NCBI GenBank assembly: GCA_934635385.1
Contig: CAKTZI010000014.1
Location: 19,253-83,252 of the forward strand
Source of the DNA: an uncultured Kiritimatiellota bacterium
GTDB lineage: Bacteria; Verrucomicrobiota; Kiritimatiellia; RFP12; UBA1067
Direction: 5' to 3'
Length of the DNA stretch: 64,000 nucleotides
In this document: piece by piece, positions 9,425-18,225 of the stretch
Numbering within the stretch: the first letter of the stretch is position 1
Layout: each line of letters starts with the position of its first letter
Notes under the pieces: model-generated
The model's database searches: none
What the model saw: only the letters and a program-made list of their open reading frames with translations
What the model was told of the DNA's origin: nothing
Position numbers and translations under genes: made by a program

Positions 9425-9697
9425 CTACCTTAAAACAGTCGTCTGCGGCCAGGCGAGCTTTTCGGACATCTTCAGCTTCCTGTCGCCGAAGACGTGCTCG
9501 GCGGCGAACGCCGAGACCTCGACGGAATCGGTCTTCTTGCCGCCGACGCGCAGCTCGTTCTGAAGCCGCAGCGACTTCGCGATGTAGAGGGCGAAGCCGC
9601 AGAGCGCGCTCACGACCAGCGCAAGCGCGAACAGCCCGACGGCCAGCTCGATCAGGGCCTGTCCCCGGCGCGGCGGCGCGAGACGTTCAGTGCCCAT
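9425..9697 (-). CDS. TadE-like pseudopilin (90 aa)
   Basis: A short basic N-terminus (MGTERLAPPRRGQALIEL) is followed by one hydrophobic helix (AVGLFALALVVSALCGFALYI) and a small soluble tail. The GQALIE segment before the helix is the TadE/Flp-type prepilin pattern, with cleavage expected after the Gly. The ATG at 9697 overlaps the end of the TadG-like gene by 11 bp. It is the last of five consecutive genes with this architecture and probably contributes to a tight-adherence-like pilus or envelope assembly. Confidence 0.72.
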   Translation of the reverse strand: MGTERLAPPRRGQALIELAVGLFALALVVSALCGFALYIAKSLRLQNELRVGGKKTDSVEVSAFAAEHVFGDRKLKMSEKLAWPQTTVLR

Positions 9698-11084
9698 GCG
9701 GCGTGCCTCCCCGTCCGCCGCCGCCCCCGGTGGGACGCAGGCAGCTCGACGCATGGTACATGAGCCACGTGCGGCCCTGCTCGCGGACGCTCGGCCTTTC
9801 CCAGTCGACGAGCTGCCGACAATAGTAGCAGCCCTTCAGAACATCCGGCCCGTTCTGGAAATACGCCGGCAGGTCTTCGCGCAGATGGCGCATCCAGTCG
9901 GGATCGGCGGTCGAGAGATCCTTGCCGCCGACGGCGTCGATCGGCACGAGGCGCACGGCCTCGAACGCGGACGTGACAAAACCCTTCAGCGCCGTCACGA
10001 CGCCCACGCCGCCGTCCGCGTCCGCGACCGTGCCAAACGGCTTTGCCGCCGCCGCCCACTTCGCCACGCGGTCTTCGCCCGATTCGAGCAGGTTCGGAAT
10101 GTCGCCCAACACGCGACAGATCGCCGCCGCCCCGCGCACGTCGTATTCGGGCTTGACCGGGCCGACGACAGGAAAGCGGTCTTCGCCGTCGGGATCGATC
10201 TCGTACCACCGCCGCCACGTGCCCGCGTCCGTCGTGTCGTAGAAGAACCACACCTGGTTCTGGTTCGTGATGAGGCTCGACTGCGCGAGATCGTCAAGCG
10301 AGGCGTCCGCGAGACGGCAGACGAGTTCCGTGCCGAGCAGATCGACCGCGCTTCCCGTGCGCGGCACGAGATGCAGCGAATAGACCTCGCTGTTCGCGCA
10401 CCGCTGACGTCGCCGGGAATCGTCCGCGCTGGGCAACGGCCCCCAGTCGCCGAAGCCCGAATAGCTGTCCAGCACGCCGGGCGCGTAGAAGTGAAACCAG
10501 CACCAGTTGCGTCCGGCGACGGCATGGTAGAACTGCTGATTGAGCAGAAGGTGTCCGCCGGCGGCATCCATGAACTCGATGTTGTCCGGCCCGGCGTAGA
10601 GCGGCGCGCCGATCTCGATTTCGAGAGCCTGCGCGTATTCCTCCCACGCGCCCTCCCACGGCGCGGGATAGGCCTCCGGCGTCGTCACGTAGGCCGTGCG
10701 GATGTCGATGACGTGCTGTTCCAGAATCTCGCGCATCTCGTCGCTCGGCTCCGCCCCGTTCGCCTGCGCGGCCGCGTTGCCAATCGAGATGCCGCGCAAG
10801 GGGCCGAGAAAGCAGAGGCGCGCCTGCGCCTCCGAAATGCGCATACATTCCTCTTCGTCGTCCGCGAGCGCGGCCTTCAGGTGGTCAACGTTGAGCGCGC
10901 CGATCCGGTTCAGCAGATCGGCCTGGTGGCGCGCGACGGCGAGCGCCGCCGCGTCGCCCGCGTTCATCGTGCGGTTCCTGGCCGTGACCGCGAGATACGC
11001 GCCCACGTTCAGGAGCGTGAGGAACGTGATCGCGACCAGCACGAGCACGAGATAGAGCGCGACCTGTCCGCGTTGTGCCTTCAT
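9687..11084 (-). CDS. TadG-like pilus-associated protein (465 aa)
   Basis: The N-terminus MKAQRGQVALYLVLVLVAIT is a basic segment plus a hydrophobic helix, as in TadG-like proteins whose large C-terminal part is periplasmic. The remaining ~430 residues have no motif I recognise; they contain scattered Cys (e.g. GCYYCRQL) and end in a Gly-rich tail. The ATG at 11084 overlaps the upstream TadE-like stop by 4 bp. A longer upstream extension of this frame is antisense to nothing sensible and is rejected. The role is inferred from its neighbours. Confidence 0.75.
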   Translation of the reverse strand: MKAQRGQVALYLVLVLVAITFLTLLNVGAYLAVTARNRTMNAGDAAALAVARHQADLLNRIGALNVDHLKAALADDEEECMRISEAQARLCFLGPLRGISIGNAAAQANGAEPSDEMREILEQHVIDIRTAYVTTPEAYPAPWEGAWEEYAQALEIEIGAPLYAGPDNIEFMDAAGGHLLLNQQFYHAVAGRNWCWFHFYAPGVLDSYSGFGDWGPLPSADDSRRRQRCANSEVYSLHLVPRTGSAVDLLGTELVCRLADASLDDLAQSSLITNQNQVWFFYDTTDAGTWRRWYEIDPDGEDRFPVVGPVKPEYDVRGAAAICRVLGDIPNLLESGEDRVAKWAAAAKPFGTVADADGGVGVVTALKGFVTSAFEAVRLVPIDAVGGKDLSTADPDWMRHLREDLPAYFQNGPDVLKGCYYCRQLVDWERPSVREQGRTWLMYHASSCLRPTGGGGGRGGTPHGH

Positions 11085-11569
11085 CGTCCCGCGTCGTTGA
11101 GATAGAGCGTGTGGTTCGCCTCGATGCCGGCCGCGCCGGAGAGGTCGAACGTCCATGTGCCGTCGAAGAGGTCGAAGCCGAGCGAGACCGTCGCGTCCGT
11201 GCCGTCGCCGGGATCGACCTTCAGTCCGCCCCAGCGCTCGTAGTCGAGGATGCCGCGCGCCTCCGGCTCGTGTTCGGACGCGAGGTATTCGGGGACGCGC
11301 CCGTATTCCATGCCGACGTCGAAGTCCGCGCCCTCCGGCCACGTGCGCCGTCCCGCGATGGGGATGACGGCGACGCGCGCGGCCTTGCGGCACATGTAGT
11401 CGTTGAAGCCGACGGCGCGGGCGCGCGCGACGCGCATCGCCGCGTGTTCTAGCAGGATCTTGCCCGTCAGCAGGTAGGACAGCTTGAAGAGCGTCAAAAA
11501 GGCAAACGAGATGATCAAGACGGCCAGCACCGTCTCGACCATCGCCTGCCCTCGGCGCATCCGCCGCAC
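11081..11569 (-). CDS. TadE-like pseudopilin (162 aa)
   Basis: MRRMRRGQAMVETVLAVLII shows the Gly-Gln-X-X-X-Glu prepilin motif followed by a single N-terminal helix. The ~120-residue exported domain is rich in aromatic and acidic residues. It overlaps the TadG-like gene by 4 bp and starts 6 nt after the Flp-type pilin gene, so it belongs to the same operon. TadE-like proteins are minor pseudopilins of the Tad system; the ATPase and secretin genes are not in this window. Confidence 0.75.
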   Translation of the reverse strand: MRRMRRGQAMVETVLAVLIISFAFLTLFKLSYLLTGKILLEHAAMRVARARAVGFNDYMCRKAARVAVIPIAGRRTWPEGADFDVGMEYGRVPEYLASEHEPEARGILDYERWGGLKVDPGDGTDATVSLGFDLFDGTWTFDLSGAAGIEANHTLYLNDAGR

Positions 11570-11575
11570 GTGACG

Positions 11576-11800
11576 TCACTCCCCAAGGGAGCGAATCGAG
11601 TCCGAGCTGATCGAGTCCGCCGCCGACTTCGCCTTCGAGCCTTCCTCGGAGGAGAGCGCGTCCGTCGCCCCGGCGGCCTTCTTGCCAATCGCGCGGCTCA
11701 GGTAGGTGAAGACGGCGATGAGGGACACCGCGATCAGCGCGACGATGATGATGTACTCGACCATCGTCTGACCTTTTCTCAACGTTTTCATCATGTTCAT
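11576..11800 (-). CDS. Flp/Fap-type pilin (74 aa)
   Basis: The protein begins MNMMKTLRKGQTMVEYIIIV. G-QTMVEY is the classic Flp pilin cleavage motif with Glu at +5 and Tyr at +6, followed by a hydrophobic helix and a short Ser/Ala-rich tail. The ATG at 11800 has a strong AGGAGG six nt upstream, which rules out longer in-frame starts. It is 14 nt downstream of another, smaller pilin-like gene. The signal peptidase would be a TadV-type enzyme encoded elsewhere. Confidence 0.88.
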   Translation of the reverse strand: MNMMKTLRKGQTMVEYIIIVALIAVSLIAVFTYLSRAIGKKAAGATDALSSEEGSKAKSAADSISSDSIRSLGE

Positions 11801-11814
11801 GACTTTCCTCCTTT

Positions 11815-11958
11815 TTAGGGGTATTCGCTTGAAACGAGTCTTTCCGTGCGAACGCCGAAGCCGACCGAACCCGAGACGAGGAATCCCAAGACGGACACCA
11901 CGACGACGAGGCCCGCGAGCGCGAGCACGTATTCGAGAAGAGCCTGACCTTTCCGCAT
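11815..11958 (-). CDS. Small Flp-like pilin (47 aa)
   Basis: Hand translation from the ATG at 11958 gives MRKGQALLEYVLALAGLVVV followed by a 27-residue tail ending SSEYP. It has the same G-XXXXEY motif and hydrophobic helix as the neighbouring Flp pilin. GGGAGA lies 8 nt upstream of the ATG. The gene sits between thrS (32-nt gap) and the larger pilin, and its short length makes it easy to miss in automatic annotation. Confidence 0.78.
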   Translation of the reverse strand: MRKGQALLEYVLALAGLVVVVSVLGFLVSGSVGFGVRTERLVSSEYP

Positions 11959-11989
11959 GGACACGTCTCCCGAACACACGCCCAACGCC

Positions 11990-13732
11990 TTACGCCTCCA
12001 GCTCCTTCCGGAGCCTTGCGACGAATTCGGGAAGCTTCATCGCGCCGAGGTCTCCGTCCGCACGCGAGCGCACGGAGATCTGCTCCGCCGCCTCGTCGCG
12101 CGGCCCGACCACGACCTGGTACGGCACCTTCATGAGCGCCGCCTCGCGGATCTTCGCGCCGAGCTTCTCGGCGGAGGCATCGACCTCGACGCGGAAGTCC
12201 GCCGCGCGCAGGGCCGACTGGATCTTCTTCGCGTAGGCCATCGCCTTGTCGGAGATCGGCAGGATGCGCACCTGCTCCGGCGCGAGCCAGAGCGGGAACG
12301 CGCCCGCGTAATGCTCGATCAGGATGCCGAAGAAGCGCTCGATCGAGCCGAGGAGCGCGCGGTGCACCATGTAGGGCTGATGCTCCTTGCCGTCGTCGCC
12401 GACGTAGGTGAGGTTGAAGCGCTCCGGCAGGTTGAAGTCGAACTGGACGGTGCCGAGCTGCCACGGGCGGCCGAGCGCGTCCTTGATCTTCATGTCGATC
12501 TTCGGGCCGTAGAACGCGCCGCCGCCCTCGTCGACCTCGTAGCTCATCCCCTCCTGGTCGAGCGCATCGCGCAGGGACTGCGTCGCCTGCTCCCAGCGCG
12601 CGGGGTCGCCGACGGCCTTCGCGGGCTTCGTCGAGAGGTACGCCTGGATGTCGTGGAAGCCGAACTTGCCGAGCATCTTCTTCGCGAACTCGACCGTGTC
12701 CTTGATCTCCTGCACGATCTGGTCGGGCGTGCAGAAGATGTGCGCATCGTCCTGCGTGAAGCCGCGCACGCGGAAGAGCCCGTGGCGCACGCCGTCCTTC
12801 TCGTAGCGGTAGACCGTGCCGAGCTCGGCGTAGCGGAGCGGGAGGTCGCGGTAGCTGCGCTTCTCGAACTGGTAGCACTGGATGTGGAACGGGCAGTTCA
12901 TGGGCTTCACGTAGTAGTCCTGCACGTAGGCGTCCTTGCCCTCGCCCTCCTGCACGTGCATGACCGGGAACATGCCCTCCTTGTAGAAGCCGAGGTGGCC
13001 CGACGTCTCCCAGAGGTTCGACTTGCCGACGTGCGGCGTGTAGACGATCTCGTAGCCCGCCTCGTAGTGCTTCCGCCGCCAGTACTCCTCGATCGCGACG
13101 CGGACGCGCGCCCCGCGCGGCAGCCAGTGGGCGAGGCCGGGGCCGACCTGCTCGGTGATCGTGAAGAGCTTGAGCTGCTTGCCGAGGACGCGGTGGTCGC
13201 GCCTCTTCGCCTCCTCTGCGCGGGCGAGGATCTCGTCCAGCTCCTTCTGGTCCTTCGCGACGATGCCGTAGACGCGCTGGAGCATCTTGTTCTTCTCGTC
13301 GCCGCGATAGTAGCTGCCGGCAATCTTCGTGAGCTTGACGACGCCGATTTCGCGCGCGTGCTCGACGTGCGGCCCGCGGCACATCTCGACGTAGTCGCCG
13401 ACCGTGTAGGTCGAGATCGGCCCGCCGTCGGCGATGACGTCCTGCAGGCGCTCCAGCTTGTACTTCTGGCCCGCGAGTAGAGCCTTCGCCTCGTCGGCCG
13501 TGACCTCCTTCTTCACGAACGGCTCGTCAAGCGCGATGAGGCGCGCGATCTCGGCCTCGATCTTCGGAAAGTCCTCCGGCGTGATGCGGTGGGGAAGGTC
13601 GAAGTCGTAGTAGAAGCCGTCGTCCGTCGCCGGCCCGATGTCGACCTGCACGTCGTCGAAAAGGTTCATGACCGCACGCGCCATCATGTGCGCGGCGGAA
13701 TGCCGTCTCTGCTGCTCGCTGATCTCTGCCAT
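11990..13732 (-). CDS. thrS: Threonyl-tRNA synthetase lacking the TGS domain
   Basis: This class II aminoacyl-tRNA synthetase charges tRNA-Thr. At 580 residues it is shorter than the ~640-residue family norm because it starts directly at the editing domain; the N-terminal TGS domain is missing. The zinc-binding editing motif HSAAH (~11-15) and CRGPH are present. The catalytic core keeps the zinc ligands in PMNCPFH, GFTQDDAH and MVHRALLGS, and an anticodon-binding domain ends the protein. AAGGAG precedes the ATG, and its own extended -10 promoter lies 25-30 nt upstream inside the end of the MMPL gene. The pilin genes follow directly downstream. Confidence 0.95.
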   Translation of the reverse strand: MAEISEQQRRHSAAHMMARAVMNLFDDVQVDIGPATDDGFYYDFDLPHRITPEDFPKIEAEIARLIALDEPFVKKEVTADEAKALLAGQKYKLERLQDVIADGGPISTYTVGDYVEMCRGPHVEHAREIGVVKLTKIAGSYYRGDEKNKMLQRVYGIVAKDQKELDEILARAEEAKRRDHRVLGKQLKLFTITEQVGPGLAHWLPRGARVRVAIEEYWRRKHYEAGYEIVYTPHVGKSNLWETSGHLGFYKEGMFPVMHVQEGEGKDAYVQDYYVKPMNCPFHIQCYQFEKRSYRDLPLRYAELGTVYRYEKDGVRHGLFRVRGFTQDDAHIFCTPDQIVQEIKDTVEFAKKMLGKFGFHDIQAYLSTKPAKAVGDPARWEQATQSLRDALDQEGMSYEVDEGGGAFYGPKIDMKIKDALGRPWQLGTVQFDFNLPERFNLTYVGDDGKEHQPYMVHRALLGSIERFFGILIEHYAGAFPLWLAPEQVRILPISDKAMAYAKKIQSALRAADFRVEVDASAEKLGAKIREAALMKVPYQVVVGPRDEAAEQISVRSRADGDLGAMKLPEFVARLRKELEA

Positions 13733-13756
13733 GTTTTCTCCTTGGAAAGTCTCCGT

Positions 13757-13762
13757 ATTATA
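13757..13762 (-). promoter_or_regulatory. Extended -10 promoter of thrS
   Basis: TGGTATAAT on the minus strand sits just upstream of thrS, giving a ~20-nt leader with AAGGAG. It separates thrS and the pilin genes from the MMPL gene, although readthrough from upstream is possible. Confidence 0.65.
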
Positions 13763-13768
13763 CCATAT

Positions 13769-16564
13769 TTACCCTTTCGCGGCCCACGCGAACCACTGGT
13801 CGGGATAGGCGGCGACAAGATCCTTCAGCGCCGCGTCGTAGGCGTTCGCCATCGCCTTCGTCCCGTCCGGCAGGCGGCGCACGATTGCGCGGTAGCCGCG
13901 TCCCGTCCAGACGCAGGCGACGAAGTAGGCCGGATGCCCCAGCGCGTGCGCAAAGCGGAACGCGCCGCGCCCCCGGTCGCCCGCCATCACGAGGCAGTCG
14001 CCGCGATCCAGCGCCTCGCCCGCGAAAAAGGCCGTCGCCATCCCGATTTCCGAAATCGGATGGATCACGACCTTCGTCCGGTTCGCGTGGCGCAGGTAGA
14101 ACCGGTTGAAGACGCCCGTCCGGTCGAAGTCCATCCAGGCGTGGAACGTGAACGCGCAGCCTTCAAGCGCCGCGAGCGCCTCCACCGTGCCGCAGTGGGA
14201 CGACAGCACGAACACGCCCCGCCCCGCCTGCACGTCCGCCACGAACGCCGCCGCGTCCGACGAGCCGTCCGTCTCGACGCGCGGCAGGTCGCGACCGTCG
14301 GCCATGACGACGAGCTTGTCCGCGAGCGACCGCGTGAAGTGAACGAGCTTGCGCGCGCCTGTCGCTCGGCGGACTTTCCGCGAGAACGTCCACGCGCACA
14401 GGCCGACGGCCGCCGCGAAGAGATGCAGGGCCTTCAGCCCGAAGAGGCGATAGAGCCACCAAAGGATCTCCAGACCAAGCGGCGTCGCGGCGAACTCGGA
14501 TGAGGGATGAGGGATGGGGGATGAGGGATGAGAGGTGAGGGGGGAGGGGAGGCGGATGGTTGCGAGCGCGACGGCGAATCCAACCGGGAGCCCGACGCCG
14601 AGAACGAAGCCGAAGCCCTGCACGACCGGAAACGAGACGAAGGAAAGCGCGCCGAACCCCGCAAGGCTCGTGAGGAGCGAACAGAGGGCCGGCTTCAGCG
14701 CCGCGCGCCCGCCATTGTGCAGGAACACCGTGTAGTCGACGCTCATGCCCGCGAGGAGGAAGCACGCGAGCAGGTGAAAGAGGTTCGCCTTTTCGCCCAG
14801 AAGGCCGAGCAGTCCCGCCACGGCGGCCATCGCGCAGACAGACGGCACGAACATCTCAAGCGCCCGGCGACGGCAGAAGACGGCAAGCGCGGCGAGCATC
14901 AGCGCGAGCGCGAAGCCGAGCCGCACCAGCGTCTCGTTAGTCCAGCGGGCGAGGACGGCTCCGAGGACGGCGCGCGGCTGAAGGAAGCGGACGCCCGTCG
15001 GCAGGGGTTCCGCCGGACGCGGCACGGACGCGAGCGCGTAGTCCGCCGTCGGGCCGGGCGGTGCCGGACGCGGCGTCTCGGACAGCCCCAGTTTCTGCTT
15101 CTGGCGTTCGCCCTGCTCGGCCATCAGCTTGTCGACGTTCGCGGCAATCGTCGCACGGTCAAAGACAAGGAAGCCGCGATCCGCTTCGGACGAACCGCTC
15201 AGTTCCGCAAAGCGCCGTTCCGCCGCCGCGAGTTCCGTCGGCGGACGGTACAGGGCCGTCAGGTCGGTTCCGAAACGGACGCGCAACAGCCCGACGACCT
15301 CCAGCACGGCGACAAGGCAGAACCCCACGCGCGCCACCCAACGGAACCCTCCGTGTCTCCGTGCCTCCGTGTGAACCAAACCGGCCTGCTCCATCCTTCG
15401 CGTCGGATACCCACAGACGACATACGCGAGCGCGGCGGCGAGCCCCACGCCGAGAAAGACCGCCGACTGCCGCAGGACGGGCAGCGACGAGACCATCAGC
15501 GGCACAAGGCTGATTTCCGTCGTGAGCCACGAGACGACGAGGTTGCGCGTCACGTCGGCGCGGCGCGCATCCGCGAGGAGCCAATGGAACGAGTAGTCGA
15601 TGACGAGCCCCATCACCGTCGTGCCGAAGACGACCGTCATCAGGTGAATCTCGGAGAAGAGCGCCAGCAGCGCCGCCGTTCCGGCGAGCGCGGCGACCGC
15701 CAGCGACGCGGCGAGGAGCGGAATCCAGCGGACGCTCCGAAACGCGAAGACCGACAGGAGCACGATGAAAACGAACGAGAAGACGCTGAGCGCATTGATC
15801 TCCCGCTTGCAGTTCCCCGCCGTCACGGCCGTGTGCAGAGGTACGCCACATGCCACGACCTGCACGGACGGGAACTGTGCGCGCACCGCCGCAACCGCCG
15901 CGTCCAGCTCGGCGCGAAAGGCGATGAGCGCATCGGCGTCCGCCGCGATCTCCGGGCGCAGGCGAAGCGGCAGGACAACCGTCTCGGCACCGTCCGCGCC
16001 GCGCGCGACGAGCTGTCCGTCCCGGAGGTTCCAGTTCGCACGCGCCGTCATCTGCGCGCGCACGAAACCGTCCGCAAGCGCAAACGGATCGTCCGCAACC
16101 GGGAAGAGCGGCGGCACCGGCGAAGCGTAGTATCTCTTCAGCGCGTTGCGGGCGAGGCGCGCACGGCCCTCCGCCGTCTCCAGGAGGCGCACGTCGTCGA
16201 GCGACGCAAGCCCATAGCGATCGGACGCGAGCGCGGCAAAGGGGTTCTCGTCCGCGTCCGCCACCAGCGTGTCCGCCGGCAGCTGCGCCCGAAGCGCGCG
16301 CGCCGCACGCGCCGACACCGCCGGATCGTCGTCTGCCGACCAGACGAGCACCGGCACGAGGTCGGCGGACGCCGTGCGCACGGACGCGGGTATCGCCTCC
16401 ACGCCATCCCCGACGAGATCGTCCAGCGACGTGCGCAAGGCAATCGGTCGCACGGCGAACAGCGCCGCCGCCAGTGCCCCCAACGCCCACGGCGCACCCC
16501 ACAGGACGGCGCGCCGCCGTACCGACGGACGCCTCTCGGATTTGCTCTCGGACTGTCGTTGCAT
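13769..16564 (-). CDS. MMPL/RND-type exporter fused to a lysophospholipid-type acyltransferase
   Basis: Residues ~1-690 form an RND/MMPL-type transporter with about ten hydrophobic helices in two repeats. Each repeat has a large periplasmic loop, and the transmembrane Asp segments are GTTVMGLVIDYSFHWLLA and GMSVDYTVFLHNGG. Residues ~720-931 resemble HtrB-like LPLAT acyltransferases (SSHCGTVEAL, VMAGDRGRGAFR), though the His-X4-Glu box is atypical. The two activities are commonly neighbours in aryl-polyene and glycolipid pathways, where they acylate and export lipid products to the outer membrane. Here they are one chain. In-frame repeat insertions are visible at ~396-404 (HTEARRHGG) and in the junction region (Ser/Pro/His-rich, 14505-14545). 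It starts 6 nt after the C39 peptidase gene. Confidence 0.82.
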   Translation of the reverse strand: MQRQSESKSERRPSVRRRAVLWGAPWALGALAAALFAVRPIALRTSLDDLVGDGVEAIPASVRTASADLVPVLVWSADDDPAVSARAARALRAQLPADTLVADADENPFAALASDRYGLASLDDVRLLETAEGRARLARNALKRYYASPVPPLFPVADDPFALADGFVRAQMTARANWNLRDGQLVARGADGAETVVLPLRLRPEIAADADALIAFRAELDAAVAAVRAQFPSVQVVACGVPLHTAVTAGNCKREINALSVFSFVFIVLLSVFAFRSVRWIPLLAASLAVAALAGTAALLALFSEIHLMTVVFGTTVMGLVIDYSFHWLLADARRADVTRNLVVSWLTTEISLVPLMVSSLPVLRQSAVFLGVGLAAALAYVVCGYPTRRMEQAGLVHTEARRHGGFRWVARVGFCLVAVLEVVGLLRVRFGTDLTALYRPPTELAAAERRFAELSGSSEADRGFLVFDRATIAANVDKLMAEQGERQKQKLGLSETPRPAPPGPTADYALASVPRPAEPLPTGVRFLQPRAVLGAVLARWTNETLVRLGFALALMLAALAVFCRRRALEMFVPSVCAMAAVAGLLGLLGEKANLFHLLACFLLAGMSVDYTVFLHNGGRAALKPALCSLLTSLAGFGALSFVSFPVVQGFGFVLGVGLPVGFAVALATIRLPSPLTSHPSSPIPHPSSEFAATPLGLEILWWLYRLFGLKALHLFAAAVGLCAWTFSRKVRRATGARKLVHFTRSLADKLVVMADGRDLPRVETDGSSDAAAFVADVQAGRGVFVLSSHCGTVEALAALEGCAFTFHAWMDFDRTGVFNRFYLRHANRTKVVIHPISEIGMATAFFAGEALDRGDCLVMAGDRGRGAFRFAHALGHPAYFVACVWTGRGYRAIVRRLPDGTKAMANAYDAALKDLVAAYPDQWFAWAAKG

Positions 16565-16570
16565 CCGTCT

Positions 16571-18004
16571 TTACTTGCCAAGCGGCTTCATGTAGAGGAG
16601 GCAGTGCGAAATCGTCCAGGCCCAGTCCATCGGCATGCGCTTGAGCTCGTGTCCCGCCCCCCAGCTGTCCGTGTAGAGGATCTCGCGCTTCCTGTCGTTA
16701 TAGCCGATGATGAGCCGCATGTGGCCACCGGAACCCTGCGGGTTGTCCGGCTCCGGGTAGATGCCGAGCGTCACGCCCCAGAAGAGCGGAATGCCCTTCG
16801 CGACCTGGTCGCGGATGTCCTTCTGGAATTTCGTGTACTTCGCCTTCTGCACGCCGTTCACGCGCATTTCCTTGCGCACCTCGACGTCCATCGCCGCATC
16901 GACCGCGCGGGAGCTGTAGTAGGTCACGTTCCCCTCGCGGCGGATGTAGACGTCGTCGGTGATCGCGGGCTTCTTGAGCTTCTTCGCCGCCTTGTTGTAG
17001 GCCCGCACCTCGTCGCCGAGGCCGGCGATGCGTTCCGCCGCGCTCTTCTCGAAGTCGCCATAGCAGACGACCGTGCCGAGCCTGTACTTGCGTCCGATCG
17101 CCTCGACGGACTGCTTCATCGCGCGCGTGGTCGTCCCCGACTCGGCGGTCGTGCCGGCGGCCGTCGCGAGCTCGTGCTCATCGACGTCGACGCCGTAGTA
17201 GCGCAGCACGCGCTCGGCCGTCGCGACGGAACAGTAGCCCTTCCGCCCCTGATCGACCATCGGCAGGTTGTCGATGAAGACGTCGCCGCGCGGATCGCGG
17301 ATGACGTTGTCCGCAATCTTCTTCGCGCCCGCCGCCTTCTTCGCCGCGCGCCCCGCACCGCCGCCGCCCGCCGCGAGGCGCGACGGCCCGTCCACGGACA
17401 GGCGGATGAACCCCGGCACGAACGTCTCGGCGTCCTTTCCCTGCTGCACGTAGTTCCAGACGAGCGTCGCCTGTGTCGGAATCGCCGTCTTCGGCCACGT
17501 CTGCGCCTTCTGCACCGTCGCCGTGTCCCTGCGGACGCCGTCATCCGTCGCCGCCGGAGGCTTGCCCTTCACCGTCAGCCGACTGCGCACCGTCTTGAGC
17601 GCGGCGAAGAACTCGGCACGCGTCATCGTCTTCTCGACGCGCTCCAGCCGACGGAACTTCCTGCCGTCGACGCCGACGAACTCGCGCACCGTCTCCGTTC
17701 CGCCGCCACCGTACAGCGTCAGCTCGACGCGGGCGATGCCGCCGCCGTCCGCAAAGGCGATGCGCGACTCGTAGACGGGCAGCCCGAAGCAGGCCACGCC
17801 GCCGTCAAGGCGCGAATCGGCCCCCTCGCGCTGGTCGGAGGTGAACTGGAAGCCGTCGTCCACGTGCTGGCGCACGAAGAGAACAGGGTCGCTCCGCCAG
17901 AACGCCTCGCGCGACAGGTCATCGCCGATCTCATACGCCGCCGATGCCGCGCCGACGCACAGCACCGCCACAGACGCCAGAACGCTCGCAAATTTCGTTT
18001 TCAT
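16571..18004 (-). CDS. Secreted C39-like cysteine peptidase
   Basis: The ATG at 18004 gives a good signal peptide (MKTKFASVLASVAVLCVGAASA). The C-terminal half is a papain-like C39_2-type domain: PMVDQGRKGYCSVATAERVL (oxyanion Gln and nucleophile Cys), GGHMRLIIGYN (His) and YTDSWG (Asp). Residues ~20-230 have no assigned domain and include an Ala/Lys-rich linker. The extended -10 TGC-TATAAT ends 7 nt before the ATG, so the mRNA is probably leaderless; this also rules out the longer in-frame start at 18031. It likely acts in the periplasm or outside the cell. The substrate is unknown. Confidence 0.82.
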   Translation of the reverse strand: MKTKFASVLASVAVLCVGAASAAYEIGDDLSREAFWRSDPVLFVRQHVDDGFQFTSDQREGADSRLDGGVACFGLPVYESRIAFADGGGIARVELTLYGGGGTETVREFVGVDGRKFRRLERVEKTMTRAEFFAALKTVRSRLTVKGKPPAATDDGVRRDTATVQKAQTWPKTAIPTQATLVWNYVQQGKDAETFVPGFIRLSVDGPSRLAAGGGGAGRAAKKAAGAKKIADNVIRDPRGDVFIDNLPMVDQGRKGYCSVATAERVLRYYGVDVDEHELATAAGTTAESGTTTRAMKQSVEAIGRKYRLGTVVCYGDFEKSAAERIAGLGDEVRAYNKAAKKLKKPAITDDVYIRREGNVTYYSSRAVDAAMDVEVRKEMRVNGVQKAKYTKFQKDIRDQVAKGIPLFWGVTLGIYPEPDNPQGSGGHMRLIIGYNDRKREILYTDSWGAGHELKRMPMDWAWTISHCLLYMKPLGK

Positions 18005-18011
18005 GACGCCT

Positions 18012-18017
18012 ATTATA
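18012..18017 (-). promoter_or_regulatory. Extended -10 promoter giving a leaderless peptidase transcript
   Basis: TGCTATAAT on the minus strand is followed after 7 nt by the ATG at 18004. It lies between the tRNA gene and the peptidase gene. No -35 match is evident. Confidence 0.65.
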
Positions 18018-18064
18018 GCAAACTTCGGCAAACGGCGTCGTCACCAGACATGGCAGACACAGGG

Positions 18065-18138
18065 TGGGACCGCCGGGAATCGAACCCGGAACCTACGGTT
18101 TAGGAAACCGTCGCTCTGTCCAGTTGAGCTACGATCCC
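18065..18138 (-). tRNA. tRNA-Arg (anticodon CCU)
   Basis: The minus strand folds into a full cloverleaf: acceptor GGGATCG/CGGTCCC, D-stem GCTC/GAGC, anticodon stem ACGGT/ACCGT with loop TTCCTAA (anticodon CCT, reading AGG), and T-stem CCGGG/CCCGG with loop TTCGATT. Discriminator A is followed by CCC, so CCA is not encoded. Its 5' third is part of the 23-bp attL core, so the prophage sits on the 5' side of the gene and the mature tRNA sequence is intact. Confidence 0.95.
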
Positions 18139-18140
18139 AC
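18118..18140. repeat. attL core (23 bp, 5' part of tRNA-Arg)
   Basis: The 23-bp sequence GTCCAGTTGAGCTACGATCC plus CAC is identical at 61235-61257 and diverges on both sides of each copy. It spans the D-arm and 5' acceptor strand of the tRNA gene plus two bases upstream of it. It marks the left junction of the prophage. Confidence 0.93.
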
Positions 18141-18225
18141 GTATTTTCTCGTGTTTTTGAAGTGTTTGTGAAATTGTTGTGAAACTTGTGGAAATTCACA
18201 AAGATTTTCAATCGCTTCGACGGAT

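Noticed and set aside
9687..13382. A 1231-codon minus-strand frame spanning thrS to the TadG-like gene
   Set aside because: Only its end (11084-9687) is a credible protein; the rest is an out-of-frame shadow of thrS and the pilin genes.
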